Shown here piece after piece: positions 46,910 to 58,080 of a stretch of 64,000 nt of DNA. The notes under the pieces are model-generated. The model was given only the letters and a program-made list of their open reading frames with translations. It had not been told where the DNA came from and ran no database searches. This DNA is from Gnetum montanum (taxonomy: Eukaryota > Streptophyta > Gnetopsida > Gnetales > Gnetaceae). The stretch covers positions 100,760 through 164,759 of the forward strand of contig MNCI01034224.1 in assembly GCA_015680685.1 (NCBI GenBank), read 5' to 3'. Made by a program: the position numbers and the translations under genes. Position 1 is the first letter of the stretch; the number at the start of each line of letters is the position of its first letter.

Positions 46910-46943
46910 TACCCCCATGACTAAGTGAAAACTCATTCTCGAG
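46910..46943 (-). promoter_or_regulatory. E3 polypurine tract and conserved box
   Basis: The minus strand reads CTCGAGAATGAGTTTTC, then TTAGTCATGGGGGTA, abutting the 3' LTR. It is the same arrangement as in E1 and E4. Confidence 0.75.
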
Positions 46944-47059
46944 TTTGTTACAATTTGGAAGGTATGAGGTAACTAGCGACACACATAGCAAAATGTCTTA
47001 AGACACCTACTGATGCTAACAACACACCAAGTGCCCAAGTGTACAAAAGAAATTACAAA

Positions 47060-50005
47060 AATGTGATGTTCATGGACAAAAAAATTAAACACCTTGACAA
47101 CAATGGATGCACAACCCTGCTCAGATGTTGAAGTTGCTGAAGAAGATCATACAGTTTCTTATGGCTGTGGTTTTGATGGGCCCTCACTAGCTTCAAGTGC
47201 ATGTGGTGGTTGAGGTCGTGGTTGTGGCTATCTTGCAATTGTTGCAACTTTTGGAGGCAATTAGAAAGCCTCCAATAGAGCCCTCATTTTGTCTTCTTTA
47301 CTTATGGGGTCATTCATAGTCCAAGCGGCTTCGCCAATGTGTGCCGGAATAGGAACATACCAAGGACATGGAAGCGTAGGGAAGAGCTCCTTTAAATTGA
47401 TAAACCAGGCCACAAACTATTTTCATTCAATGTTAAACACTTGGATTGATGCTTGCAGCTACTGGTAGTCATCCATTCGTTGGGCCAAGTTCTCTGTAAC
47501 AAAGCATTGCCCTTCAAAGCAGGTGCGAAGAACATCAAGTTCTGCATTTTTTGTTTCTAGCTTTTGCTTTGTCTCCTTATGTGCCTTGAACTCGCCCTTA
47601 TATAATGAATACAAGGTGGCCACTTGCTTCTCAAGGTCTAACTGCAGCCTCCCAACTATAAGCATGGCTATGTTTGTGTAACAAAGGTTGGCTAGTTCCA
47701 TGTATTTTGTCATTTCTTCAATCTGTAGCTCCTTGAGATGAATCTCAACTTGGTTGTAGGCATTTAATCCATCAAATATGGGTTTCCACACCTCACCTCC
47801 TTTCTTGAGTTGTTGGAGCGTTTGATTCATCTTAGCCTTTATGACTTGGATTTCTTTTTCGGTAATTTCTTTTTGCAACCCCACTTGGTCCCTGTAGTGA
47901 TTTTTCACTCATTCAAACTTGAGGGCCTCATTCTTTCAAGCAATAATTTCAATGGCTATCTTTTGTCACAAGGCTCAGACTTCCTCCATTAACAAATTAT
48001 GATTTTCGATAGCCAATCTTCTTACATCTGTGTTTACCCTAGCCAGCTCCTCCTGCTACTGGCAAATAAAATCCTTCATTTGTTGATTTTTGAGACCAAC
48101 ATTGCATAGGCAATGAACTTCAGTGGTCAACCCAACATTCTCCTAGCAAACCTCTGTCAAGTCCTTATTTAGATAATAAGAACCGGATTCCACTAAGGAC
48201 TTGTCAAAGGTCATCGACTCCCACTCATATTCAACTTTTTGGAGCTTGATTTGAAGCTGTTGAAGAGCTTCATCTATGGTGGCTTCACGGTTGCTTATCG
48301 CCAGATTGACAAGTTGGGTCCTTACTTGGGCAACCACTATAGCTAACCGTTGATTGTTTTCCTAAGCTACTTCTAGTTATCCCTCTAGAATGAGGCATTT
48401 TCCCTTTACTGAGAGCAACTTTGACTAGGTTACAATGATGTTGTCTAAATGGTCAAAAACATCTAGAAGTAGTTTCCTGGTTCCCACCAATTAGTCCAAC
48501 AATTCTTTGTGTTGTGCTACATTGAGTCTACCACTCTAAGTACCTGTAGACTTCTACACATATCTAAGCCCATGTACATCCGATATAGGCACTACAAGTG
48601 CATTGAGAGTCATGGCAATCGTATCGACAACCACATCGACCATGACTTCCTATCCTTGGTGCTACATTACCAAGATAGTTGCCCCTTCACCCTCCTCCAA
48701 GCACATCAAGAAAGTAGCAGCATTCCCTAAAATTTTTGGAAATAATTGTTGGGTTAGTGACACTATTACTTCTCAAGTGTTAGGGTCTATTCTTGCAGGC
48801 ACCTATGTTCATGTGGCCAAAAGCATTGGCCCTGCCCTCTCCAACAAGCTCACAGATCGAGCCACTTGCTCTAGATGGCTCAAAGGAGGACGGTACACCG
48901 AAGGGTCTCCACCACTGCTAGTTTCCACCTGTTGCTCCTGTTGGCGCAAGAGTGACTATGGAATCTCATGTATGTTTTCTACGATCATGCATGAGTCTGA
49001 CCCTATTTCTTGTATAGACGGTGAAGGTGGTGGTTACTCTTCCTCCATTCTTGTCATGACAAGTGTTTTATCTTTCATCATCTCACACCACAAGGCAATT
49101 ATGGCATGACAGAGTGTGTCATTATTATCCCTATCCATTTGCATAGTTTTCTAATCAGGAAAGGAAAGGGCAAAGCTCACCTTCCACATTTATTTAACAT
49201 GAACCATTTTTCAATTTCCAAGAAGAGTAACTGTGGAAGGTTGATAGGGAATTTTCTGCTTAAAGTGACACATGCACAAGCAAAGAAGGAGATGACTTTG
49301 CTGGGTCTTATCATTGGATTTAAGTGGTAACACACAATTTTAGAGAAACCTTTTCTGCGATGGTTAATGTGCCAAACTCCTTATGGTCTACCCCATAGCA
49401 TCACTTGGTCTACTTTGCTTTCCCCTCGGGATCTACTTATTTTAAAATTTCTACCACATCAGCCCTAATCTCAAGCAACCCAAGGACTTGCATGATTGCC
49501 TCTACAGAGTACGACACATGAATGTCTTTGATTCTTACTCATGACCCTGGCAGATAGGTTTCCCCCAAGTCCCACTTACCACTGGACATGATGATTGGCC
49601 ACATGGGAGAATTCTGTAGCTAAGTTCTGACTTCCTCTAGCACACTTTCTAGGAACAGTCTAAATTTTAATTCTTGAAGAACCATTCATTGTAGCTCCTT
49701 TAGCTTGATAGCATCAAGGTAAGCCCTGGTCAAGGTGATGTCAAGCCGTGGCACTCTCACTAGAGTCTCATCCCTGTGTGATTGTTCTATGGGGACCTCT
49801 TCTTTGGGAATCTGACAAACAAATTCCATGTCAGGTTCCTCATAGAGAGGGCTAGTTGCATGTGAGCCCTCTACATGCTCCTAAGGTCACATGCCTTATT
49901 CCCTTCTAGTTCTAGGTTGCTTCTCCCGAGGTTATGTCCTTCCTCCCTTGGATGTCCTAGTTTTAGTGCCATGTGCAATCATAGCATAACCATGAATTAA
50001 AATGT
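47060..50005 (-). pseudogene. E3 accessory ORF (ORFX), broken
   Basis: It starts near 50.0 kb at TTGCAC/ATGGCA with a basic segment (TKTRTSKGGRT), then LVRVPRLDITLTRAYLDAIK near 49.75 kb. Next comes a segment alignable with E4 (LLFLEIEKWF; ALPFPFLIRKLCKWIGII at 49.1-49.2 kb). The long coiled-coil part has its best open stretch at 47459-47908, 149 codons, starting MKNHYRDQVGLQKEITEKEI. It ends with LAQRMDDYQ, LFPTLPCPWYVPIPAHIGEA and MNDPISKEDKMRALLEAF. The last blocks are also present in E4 and E5, so they are the most conserved part of the protein. Function is unknown; the position is that of env-like ORFs. Confidence 0.6.
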
Positions 50006-50051
50006 ATGCATGTTGCCCCAAAATGATAATAAGATACCTTCTCATGATGGC

Positions 50052-50120
50052 TTGGCTATGACAATGACACATGCATTCTATTTGATTGGCTATGACAATG
50101 ACACGTGCATTTTATTTGAT
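50052..50120. repeat. 34-bp direct tandem duplication in E3
   Basis: TTGGCTATGACAATGACAC followed by RTGCATTYTATTTGA occurs twice in a row, at the junction between the RNase H end and ORFX. Confidence 0.75.
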
Positions 50121-50286
50121 CTAAGGTGGTGTACGAAAGAGAATTCTTCGATCAACCCTATGAGGTGTTTTGATTAACCCTAGGTGTTTGGATTACCCTA
50201 AGTGTTTGTGTTAAGTCTCAAGTGCATTAAGGTGCATTAATTGCTTAGGTTAACCATATTTTTAAGTCTTGGGTTAGCCATATTAT

Positions 50287-51345
50287 CACATTATAGATGG
50301 CACTGCGGTCCGTATGCACAAACACCTTGTGGCGAAACTTTTCCAAGGTGAACACCACTACCATTAACTCCTTTTTAGTGGTGGTGTACTTTAGCTAAGC
50401 ACCCAAAATACTACGGCTTGCATAGTGGATGTAATATGGATGCTTCTGGTCATCCAACTATGTGAGCATGGCTCCCAATGCATAATTAGATGCATCCATC
50501 ATGATGTGAAATGGTCTAGACCAATTGGGGGCTCATAGAATTGGAGTCTCTACGAGTTTTTGCTTCAACGTTTGGAAAGAAAATTCACATTCCCTAGTCT
50601 AGATAAATGGGGTGTCCTTGTTGGTCAGCTACACCAACGGCTTGGCGATCTTTGAAAAATTCTCAACCAGACATCCCTTACATTTTTAGGCTAACTAGTA
50701 ATTCCTTGGATGATGCTAATTTTCTTAGGATCCACTTCAATCCCTGCTTGTGAAATTCGATGTCCCAAAACAATTCCTTCTTGGACCATTAGATGGCTCT
50801 TTTGCCAGTTGAGCCGTAAGTTAGTTTCTACACATCACTTCAAAACCTTCTCAAGGCGGTCCTAGGCTTTCTCGAATGTTTCCCCATAGATGGAGAAGTC
50901 ATCAATAAAAATTTCTACATCATTACCGATTTATTGCTGGAAGATGCTAAGGACAAGGCATTGGAAGGTTGTGGGCATGTTACATACACCAAAGGGCATC
51001 TTCCTATATGTGAAAGTCCCCCAAGGGCTCATAAATGTTATTTTGGCCTAGTCCTCTAGCACAATCTGGATTTGGTTAACCATCTAGGAAGCTATAGTAA
51101 CAATGCCCCAAAATGGTATCCAACACCTGGTTCACAAATGGGAGTGGAAAATGATCCTTAAAAGTTGCCATGTTTAGTACTCGAAAATCGATATAGATAC
51201 TCCATTTACCATCCTTTTTTGGCACAATAACAAGTGGGCTGAACAACTTGCTATCTGCAATGGGGTAGATGAATCTCACCTTCAGCAATTATTCAATTTC
51301 ATCCCTGATGATCTGTTTAAGTTTGGGATTCAATCATCTTTACAA
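50287..51345 (-). pseudogene. E3 reverse transcriptase and truncated RNase H
   Basis: RNA-dependent DNA polymerase of the Ty3/gypsy type. The minus strand shows FIYPIADSKLFSPLVIVPKK and KWSIYIDFRVLNMATFKDHF (51.1-51.29 kb), then YSFLDGYSGYYQI and MPFGVCNMPTTFQ. The catalytic FIDDFSIYGETF near 50.92 kb keeps both Asp, followed by VLGHRISQAGIEVDPKKI. RNase H begins (TDASDYALGAML; YTTTKKELMVVVFTLEKF) and ends at VHTDRSAI near 50.29 kb. Stops and a lost frame make it dead. The IYPI.DS..SP..VVPKK pattern is what I know from Athila-type elements. Integrase is absent. Confidence 0.75.
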
Positions 51346-51790
51346 CTATTTTCATGGCTTCATGGAAGGGTCGATATAGATTTGATGTTAGCATACCCTT
51401 AGATCAATCCCCATTAACTTAGGATATGACCATGCAAACGCAGTCAACCACTTGTTCACCATCCTTACCAACTTCTTCTTTTTTCTCAGGAGTAAGAGTG
51501 GCATTGATTACTATTGACTTACTGATTTGCAAGAATGCATATTCTAGATTGACTAATAAGGGCTTTAGTTCTAGGGGCTCCTATTTAATGCTTTCATGGA
51601 TTTGTAGCTTTCCCCAATTGGTAGCATCATTAGTAGTGGAAAGTTGTTGATGAACCTATTCCAGTTCATCTATGCTCCACATATATGTACATACAAGGCT
51701 CTCAGAAGATTCCATGCATAGGATGCCACTATCACAATCAGTGGTCAGCCACTGGGTGCCTTCTTAATTAGTGGTTGTTGTGTACAGGCA

Positions 51791-52265
51791 TCATTGAATT
51801 TGTGATTCTACGGCACACCGATTGCACATTTGAATGGATGTTCGCTCAATGGACCAAAGTTGCTGCACACATTTGCACCCAGAATTTTTGTACGTGATAC
51901 ATGGGACACGCTTCTTCTTGATCTTCCCAAAAGGATTTTCCTTGGAGATTTCAAGGGAGAGATCCTGGAGCTCTAAACGTGCATTCACTGTGCTAAGCCA
52001 TGCTCTTCCCATTATAATCAGGAAGTCCTCCTTGTAGTTATTGACACGGATCACCAAGAAATTAGCAAGGTAGGATCATCCACCAACGGTGGTCACAATA
52101 TCTTCTACCAATCCCAAAGAAACAGTGATATATTGGTCTGCCAACTCGAGCTGAATGTTGCTTTTCTTCAATGGGGGCAGGTTCCAAGTCTTGTACATAT
52201 CATGTGAAATTAGGTTGATACTTGACCTTGAATCTAAAAGAGCTTTGCATGGCTAGTTTCTTGCT
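51791..52265 (-). pseudogene. E3 aspartic protease
   Basis: It is the homologue of the E1 protease. CKALLDSRSSINLISHDMY has Arg where the active-site Gly belongs (DSR for DSG), so it is inactive. Next come NIQLELADQYITVSLGLVED and FLIIMGRAWLSTVNARLELQ. The open part 51791-52057 ends with CNRCAVESQIQ, matching E1 CNRCALKNLS. Confidence 0.7.
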
Positions 52266-52399
52266 ACCTGAAGGTATATGAGGGGGCTTCTTGAATCAGT
52301 CAATTTCCAAGGAATGTGACCCACCTTAATCCAGTCCATCATAGCATGTGTTAACATGACATTTTGCATGTTGGAAGGTGTTTGGTTCGAAAGTTGCTC

Positions 52400-55276
52400 A
52401 AAGGATTGAGTGTTAGAGGTAGTTGGAAATGCAAGGGCACTAGCCGTAGATGAGTGTGAGGGTATGTTTGGGTTATTAAGCTAAAAAAAGAACATTTCTA
52501 TGGTTTTGATTCTGACCTGCTTGGCTGGGGAGCTGATTATAGATTGATGACCCTCATGGCATTACACTACTATGGCTATGGAGGTATTTCCCCCTGCATA
52601 GGCAAAGTAGGAGGTACCTAAGTTAAGGACTAATGGATAGGTATGGAAAAAGGAGGTGGTGAAGGATAGTGTAGATGTGGGTTTTCCCCCTTAGGTGATA
52701 GAGATTGGGCCCGAAAATATTCCAAAGGATAGTAATGAGTTTGGAAGGTTGTGTGACTAGAAGAGTCCTATGGAGAGACTAGCTACTGAACGTAGTACCC
52801 ATAAGGATCCAACTGTTGGTAAGAGTACTAATGCCTTGGGGGTGGCATCCCCCACAACTATGGATGCTGCCATTGCTGGTAGTGCTCATACGGTTGTGGC
52901 AAAGCTCCACTTAGATAATATCCCTGGTACTAGTGGAACTGCCTAGAATTGCCTTAGGGATAAGGCAATCTCCAGGGTGTTTGCCTTTTTGCTAACCGAT
53001 GATTCAGAGTGTACACCCCAAACTCTTGCAAATGTGATACCATAGAGCAACATCCCTTAGGATGTTCGTACTGGCATATGTCACATCCATCATCTTCCTT
53101 GATGTTCAAGTCTGCAACTTATTCTACCACAGCAACCTTGCCCTTACCTTTGTGGTAAGCACATTCAACCTCTTTTCTCCTTCATCGATCTGAATCATTA
53201 CGTTGTTCTTTGGATTCTTCAATGATTTTTAGAACACTTTTGAATTTTTCATCCAAAGAATCTCATATCTTGTCCACTTTGACCGAAATCTCAAAAGTGA
53301 ACTTTTGTATAGGTAAAGTCTTCCTGTTCACTACTGCATCTAGAGATAACTCCTCCTCATCTTCAGAAAATTAGACCTTCCTCTTATGGATGGAAGGGTC
53401 TCAATTATATTCCTCTGCACTTTCTCATTTCTGTAGTTTCCCCTCTTCCTTGGCTACCTACTCAATTAATCATTAAAGCTGATGAGCCCTTAACTTGGAT
53501 AGTCATCCTTGAGCATAAACGCCAAGGGTCCTTCTTGTTTCGAAATGAAGCCCATCTATGACCTGGCAAAGATGCTCCCGCTAAGAGCAGCCATGACCAG
53601 GGCATTAGTGCAACAATGAGTAATATCTGCTCATGGTTGCATCTAAGGGTTTTTGGCTACCTTGTTTCCACCCTTGAATTTTTCGTCTTAGATTAGACAC
53701 TCTAGAGTAGGTTTGGTATTTGTTATTGAAGACCTTCAGCATCATACTCCATCATTTAATTGATTCCAGCTCCAAAGACCAGTACCATCTTTCTACTTCC
53801 TTGATGAGTGTGCAAGGGAATAGCTTGAGTTTCTGCCACTCATTTTCAATATTTTGTAGGGTGTAGGTGTCATGAAATGCTTCCAGGTGAGTCTGCGAAT
53901 NAAAGCTGATGAGCCCTTAACTTGGATAGTCATCCTTAAGCATAAACGCCAAGGGTCCTTCTTGTTTCGAAATGAAGCCCATCTATGACCTGGCGAAGAT
54001 ACTCCCGCTAAGAGCAGCCATGACCAGGGCATTAGTGCAACAATGAGTAATATCTGCTCATGGTTGCATCTAAGGGTTTTTGGCTAACTTGTTTCCACCC
54101 TTGAATTTTTCGTCTCAGATTAGACACTCTAGAGTAGGTTTGGTATTTGTTATTGAAGACCTTCAGCATCATACTCCATCATTTAATTGATTCCAGCTCT
54201 AAAGACCAGTACCATCTTTCTACTTCCTTGATGAGTGTGCAAGGGAATAGCTTGAGTTTCTGCCACTCATTTTCAATATTTTGTAGGGTGTAGGTGTCAT
54301 GAAATGCTTCCAGGTGAGTCTGCGAATCACAGTTATATCCCCCTTCAAACCTAGGAATGTTGTTCATGTCAAGGCGCTTGATCCAGCTATCTCGCAAATG
54401 CCTAGTAGGTATGTGAACTACCTTCGCTATGTTGAACATGCTTCAAGTGGCAAGCAGTCATTCATCAAACTCATGGTCCTAATGATGGCCATGACATCTA
54501 TGATAGTCTTTGCTACCTCTTCGTTTGTGATGGTGATCCTCCCGTGACTACTCATGCCCTCATTCACACCATCCCTGTCGGCCTCCTCGATCACCATCAT
54601 CATGATCCCTCCTACAATGGTTGTGATCAGATTCAGAACCTAATAAAGATAAGATGGAAAGAGGGGAATGAGAAAAGGGGGAGGGATTACCACCCCCACT
54701 ATGTCAATCACCTCCTCTTCCATGACGATAACCTCAATCATCATGTCCATCTTCATCTTCGCCATGATCTCCTCCGGGAGATCCCTCAGCATTTTGGAAC
54801 TCTCGATCACTTGACCCTTTACTATGTATGATGGATCGAATGTTCTGACATGGGGGTAGAAATGTAGAAGAATGGGAACAGCGAGGAAGAGGTCCCTCAT
54901 CATCATGTTGGGCCAGTAAGGACAAAGGATTACTGGAGCATTTTCCCTTTACTCATTCATGGTGTTGTGCCTGCTACAGGTCCCGCTTATGTTGTGCCTC
55001 ATTTGGATGATAGTCCTGATAATCATGATCATCCATCATGTACTCCTCAACTTGGTCCTAAATGCCCAATCTAGTGAGACTTTGGAGCAACATTCTGGTA
55101 ATTGATCAATTAGGGGGCAATATAACGTTATCCTCCATGTCCTGCCATCACATCTACTCATCCTGATGCAAGATGAAGGTGAAGTTGGGCATATCCTCAT
55201 CTGGATGAGTATATATCACTCAACATTCCTGGGGCACTTATGGGTTGGATGCATCTCGCTTGTGAGAAGAAGACAT
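52400..55276 (-). pseudogene. E3 gag
   Basis: ATG at 55276 begins MSSSHKRDAS, matching E1 MSSSSHKSTS. It is followed by YTHPDEDMPNFTFIL with stops. The core block 54179-54439 is open for 86 codons (RFEGGYNCDSQTHLEAFHDT, NIENEWQKLKLFPCTLIKE). The variant zinc knuckle CDICQYEHPKGCC lies near 53.05 kb. Part of it is present twice (53475-53900 and 53902-54327) around a single N at 53901. Confidence 0.7.
53475..54327. repeat. 426-bp near-identical tandem duplication around a single N
   Basis: 53475-53900 and 53902-54327 start AAAGCTGATGAGCCC and end GTCTGCGAAT. I see about six single-base differences. The N at 53901 sits exactly at the joint, which suggests two unmerged contig ends or haplotypes rather than biology. 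Confidence 0.8.
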
Positions 55277-55420
55277 ATTAGTGTTAAATAACAAATAACT
55301 TGGTGTGCCTTACTCTTACCTAAGTCACCTACTGTGAGTAGATGTCAATGTAATAAGTCCATTTCAATGAGATAAGTGATGATCTTACTAAGGCTAGATA
55401 GCGCACGAAAGACTAACAGT

Positions 55421-55438
55421 TCCCCGGAAATGACGCCA
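55421..55438 (-). promoter_or_regulatory. E3 primer-binding site, tRNA-Asp type
   Basis: The minus strand reads TGGCGTCATTTCCGGGGA one base from the LTR end; compare TGGCGCCGTTGCCGGGGA. Confidence 0.7.
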
Positions 55439-55439
55439 A

Positions 55440-56329
55440 TGATGAGCGACGAGGTATCCCTATGCCCAACCATACGAATCATGAGCGTTCATGCATGACC
55501 TAATCGATTTTAAAGACTGCAAGCACTTATGTACACAGAATTCTAGCCAACAATACCTTAGTTAGAGCAGTTGTTGTCTTCCCAACCTCACTTATGATAT
55601 TCTAAAATGATGATTGAGTGAGATTGAGGCCATTGATTTTTATAAGTTTTCTTTTTATCTTTAAAGTATAATTCTTCTAGTGTAGGAAATGAAAGGCTAT
55701 ATAATTTTACGATTGCTCTACTCTATCGCTTAACTATACCTAGCATAAACAACCAATCCCATCCTTTGTGCACATCTTGAGCATGTCCTAACCACTACTG
55801 GGTTACCAAACGTTAGGTGTCATTGGGTTGCCAAGTGTCAGATATATATTCAAGATGGTCATGCTTATGGTTCTCATAAACTATAAAAAGGACTGTAACT
55901 ATAAAGCGATAATAATAAAAGCTTTTAGAATTGTTAAAATATTAAAATATTAAAATATTTTCATACTTAAGTAGTTTAATCCAAATGCTACAAGGAACAT
56001 TTAAAAAGTTCATCTTTATTGCTAGTCATGCCAATAGGCTCAAGTACATTAGTGCTAGAATAAAGAGCCATACACTCTTCAAACTCCTACTGTGGGCACT
56101 TGGGAAATATTCTAACTTTCACGGAGACAAACTGCAAAAGCTTCACTACAACTTGAACAACATATGCCATAAATGTGGTGGGTGCATGCATATTTATAGC
56201 AAAAAATGGACTCTGCGTTGGACACATCAATTCTTGGAAAGATTCATCGACGGGGTCACATCAACGTAGCCACATTAACGAGGCTTCATCGACGCGGCCC
56301 AGTTGACGCAGTGACTAGATGCTTCATCT
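55440..56329 (-). repeat. E3 5' LTR
   Basis: It spans 890 bp. TATAAATA (minus) lies at 56191-56198, with GTTGACGCAGT words at 56214-56318. The outer end is mutated (minus AGATGAAG instead of TGATGAAG). Target duplication CTAGG follows. Confidence 0.88.
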
Positions 56330-56334
56330 CTAGG

Positions 56335-56866
56335 ATTACCAAGTGAAATCACTACTGAGTGAATCAAGTGAGACCACTACTAAGTTACCAAATAATCACA
56401 CTTAAACACTTGAAATCAATCCTACCCATTGCATTTAAGTAACGGGCATAAAAGTAAAGTACTTTGGAATGTAAATGATCAAACTAAGAAAATAGAAAAA
56501 ATTATGCTAAGTAAACAATAGAATAAAAGAACTAAAGGAATGCTATAATAATGTAAAATAGTCTTGATCTTTATTGCTAGTTGTAAACTCTACCCAAGTA
56601 CAATTTACTCAAATAAAGGCTCTAGTTAACTACTCAACACCACATTGCAAGCATTCACACTATCGCTAAAACTAAAAAATGAAACTAAAAGAGTTTGGAT
56701 ACAAATTAGCAAAAATTTCTATTACTTGTACATCCTAATGTTAGTATTTATAAGGTTGCACAGTTCCCAAGAAATCATATCAATAATGACATAGCATGAG
56801 CTACGATATCATTGATATGATATTGTAGTTACGATACTGCACTTGTGTGAAAAAATGATTTTATCA
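56335..56866 (-). repeat. E5 3' LTR, right part
   Basis: The minus strand starts TGATAAAATCATTTTTTCAC, just after a GTTGTGGGGGTA polypurine tract (56867-56878). TATAAATA (minus) lies at 56745-56752, and ATCATATCAATGATATCGTAG words at 56776-56845 upstream. It ends at CTTGGTAAT where E3 is inserted. Confidence 0.75.
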
Positions 56867-57059
56867 TACCCCCACAACTAACTAGAAAAAAATGATAATA
56901 GAGTCCCTTACAAAATTAGGAGGTAGACTTAACCTAACATGACTTAAAATGAATCTAAATATCACATTGGTGTTTTTACAAAAAATGGACATAGTTGACA
57001 AATGACAAACAACACAAAGAAAAACTAAAGTATCTCAATTTAGACCTTAAGTTCTAGTT

Positions 57060-57582
57060 GGTGGAGGTTCCTCCATTGACTTCTTCTCCTTGTCATTAGC
57101 CTTCTAAAATTGGTATCTATTCATGAGCACCTAAACCTTCTCTTCCTCTATCCTAGGGTCATGTACTATCCATGCAGATTGTGCAATATTGGATGGAGTT
57201 GGTACATCTCATAAGCATGGCAATTGTAGGAACATTTTATTGGCTTTGGCATATCATGCTGAAAAATTTTTTCATTCTTCTTCAAAATTACTAGCTGCCT
57301 TTTTTAATTCCTAATAATCTATCATCCAATGTGCTAAGTCTACTATAACATCCTTCTATCCCTAGTAGCTAGCCTTAACAATTTCAAGCGTGAGGATATC
57401 TAGTTTCTGTAGAGCATCCTTCCAATCAGCAAACTCCTTCTCATACATGGCACATATGGCTGCTACTTGTTGCTCAAACTCATTATGAGGTCATCCTACT
57501 GTTAACATGGCTAGGTTAGCATATTAGAGATTAGCTCAATCTGCAAGTCCTTATTCTTGATTTCAACCTAATGGATGTGGGC
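57060..57582 (-). pseudogene. E5 ORFX, C-terminal part
   Basis: The minus strand gives coiled-coil-like sequence with stops, ending with FLQLPCL, VPTPSNIAQSAWIVHDPRIE and LMNRYQF. This is the same terminal block as in E3 and E4. E6 is inserted in it at 57587/57588, so the upstream part lies beyond the window. Confidence 0.6.
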
Positions 57583-57587
57583 AAAGA

Positions 57588-58080
57588 TGTGACATCCCAT
57601 TCCCACATGTCATTAGAACATGATTATTCATTGCATTCATAAGCATTATAATGGAAATACCATGAAATAACTTGATAAATGATAACTGGATAAATTACTA
57701 GTACACTAAATTTAACATGAAGGAAATACAGAGGAAAATTTTATTAATAAGGTATAATGTAACGGCATTTGAGTCATCTTCCCATGTTACTTAGGCCTTA
57801 GAGGCGATCTGACACTATCATCACAGTTAGGCTATCTAGCCAAAGGGGTGATCAGTTCCTTCTTGTTCTTCTTCACTCAACTCTTATCACTTGCTAATCT
57901 AGGCTCCACAACTCCATGCCAGCACGATTTCTAAACCTAGCCTTAAATGGCATATTTTAAACCCATTCCCAAGGGGTACATGAATAATCATAACTCCTCA
58001 TAATAATTCATTCCTTCATTTAAAGATTAATTACATTGTTACAATACACTTTTGCCCTTAACAAGGGATGGGACATTACA
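57588..58080 (-). repeat. E6 3' LTR
   Basis: It spans 493 bp. Plus ends are TGTGACATCCCATTCCC and GGGATGGGACATTACA, an imperfect inverted pair longer than the usual TG..CA. A polypurine tract follows (58081-58096, minus CTTAAGGAGGGGTAGAT). Confidence 0.75.

Larger units (their letters stand above)
46023..56329 (-). mobile_element. E3: Athila-like element with target duplication
   Basis: LTRs lie at 46023-46909 and 55440-56329, flanked by CTAGG (46018-46022 and 56330-56334). On the minus strand the order is 5' LTR, tRNA-Asp-like primer site, gag, protease, reverse transcriptase, start of RNase H, then directly ORFX, polypurine tract, 3' LTR. The rest of RNase H and integrase are missing. It lies inside the E5 LTR. 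All frames carry stops. Confidence 0.88.

Noticed and set aside
48603-49109. 168-codon plus-strand open frame
   Set aside because: It is antisense to ORFX of E3 and shows no domain; treated as a shadow.
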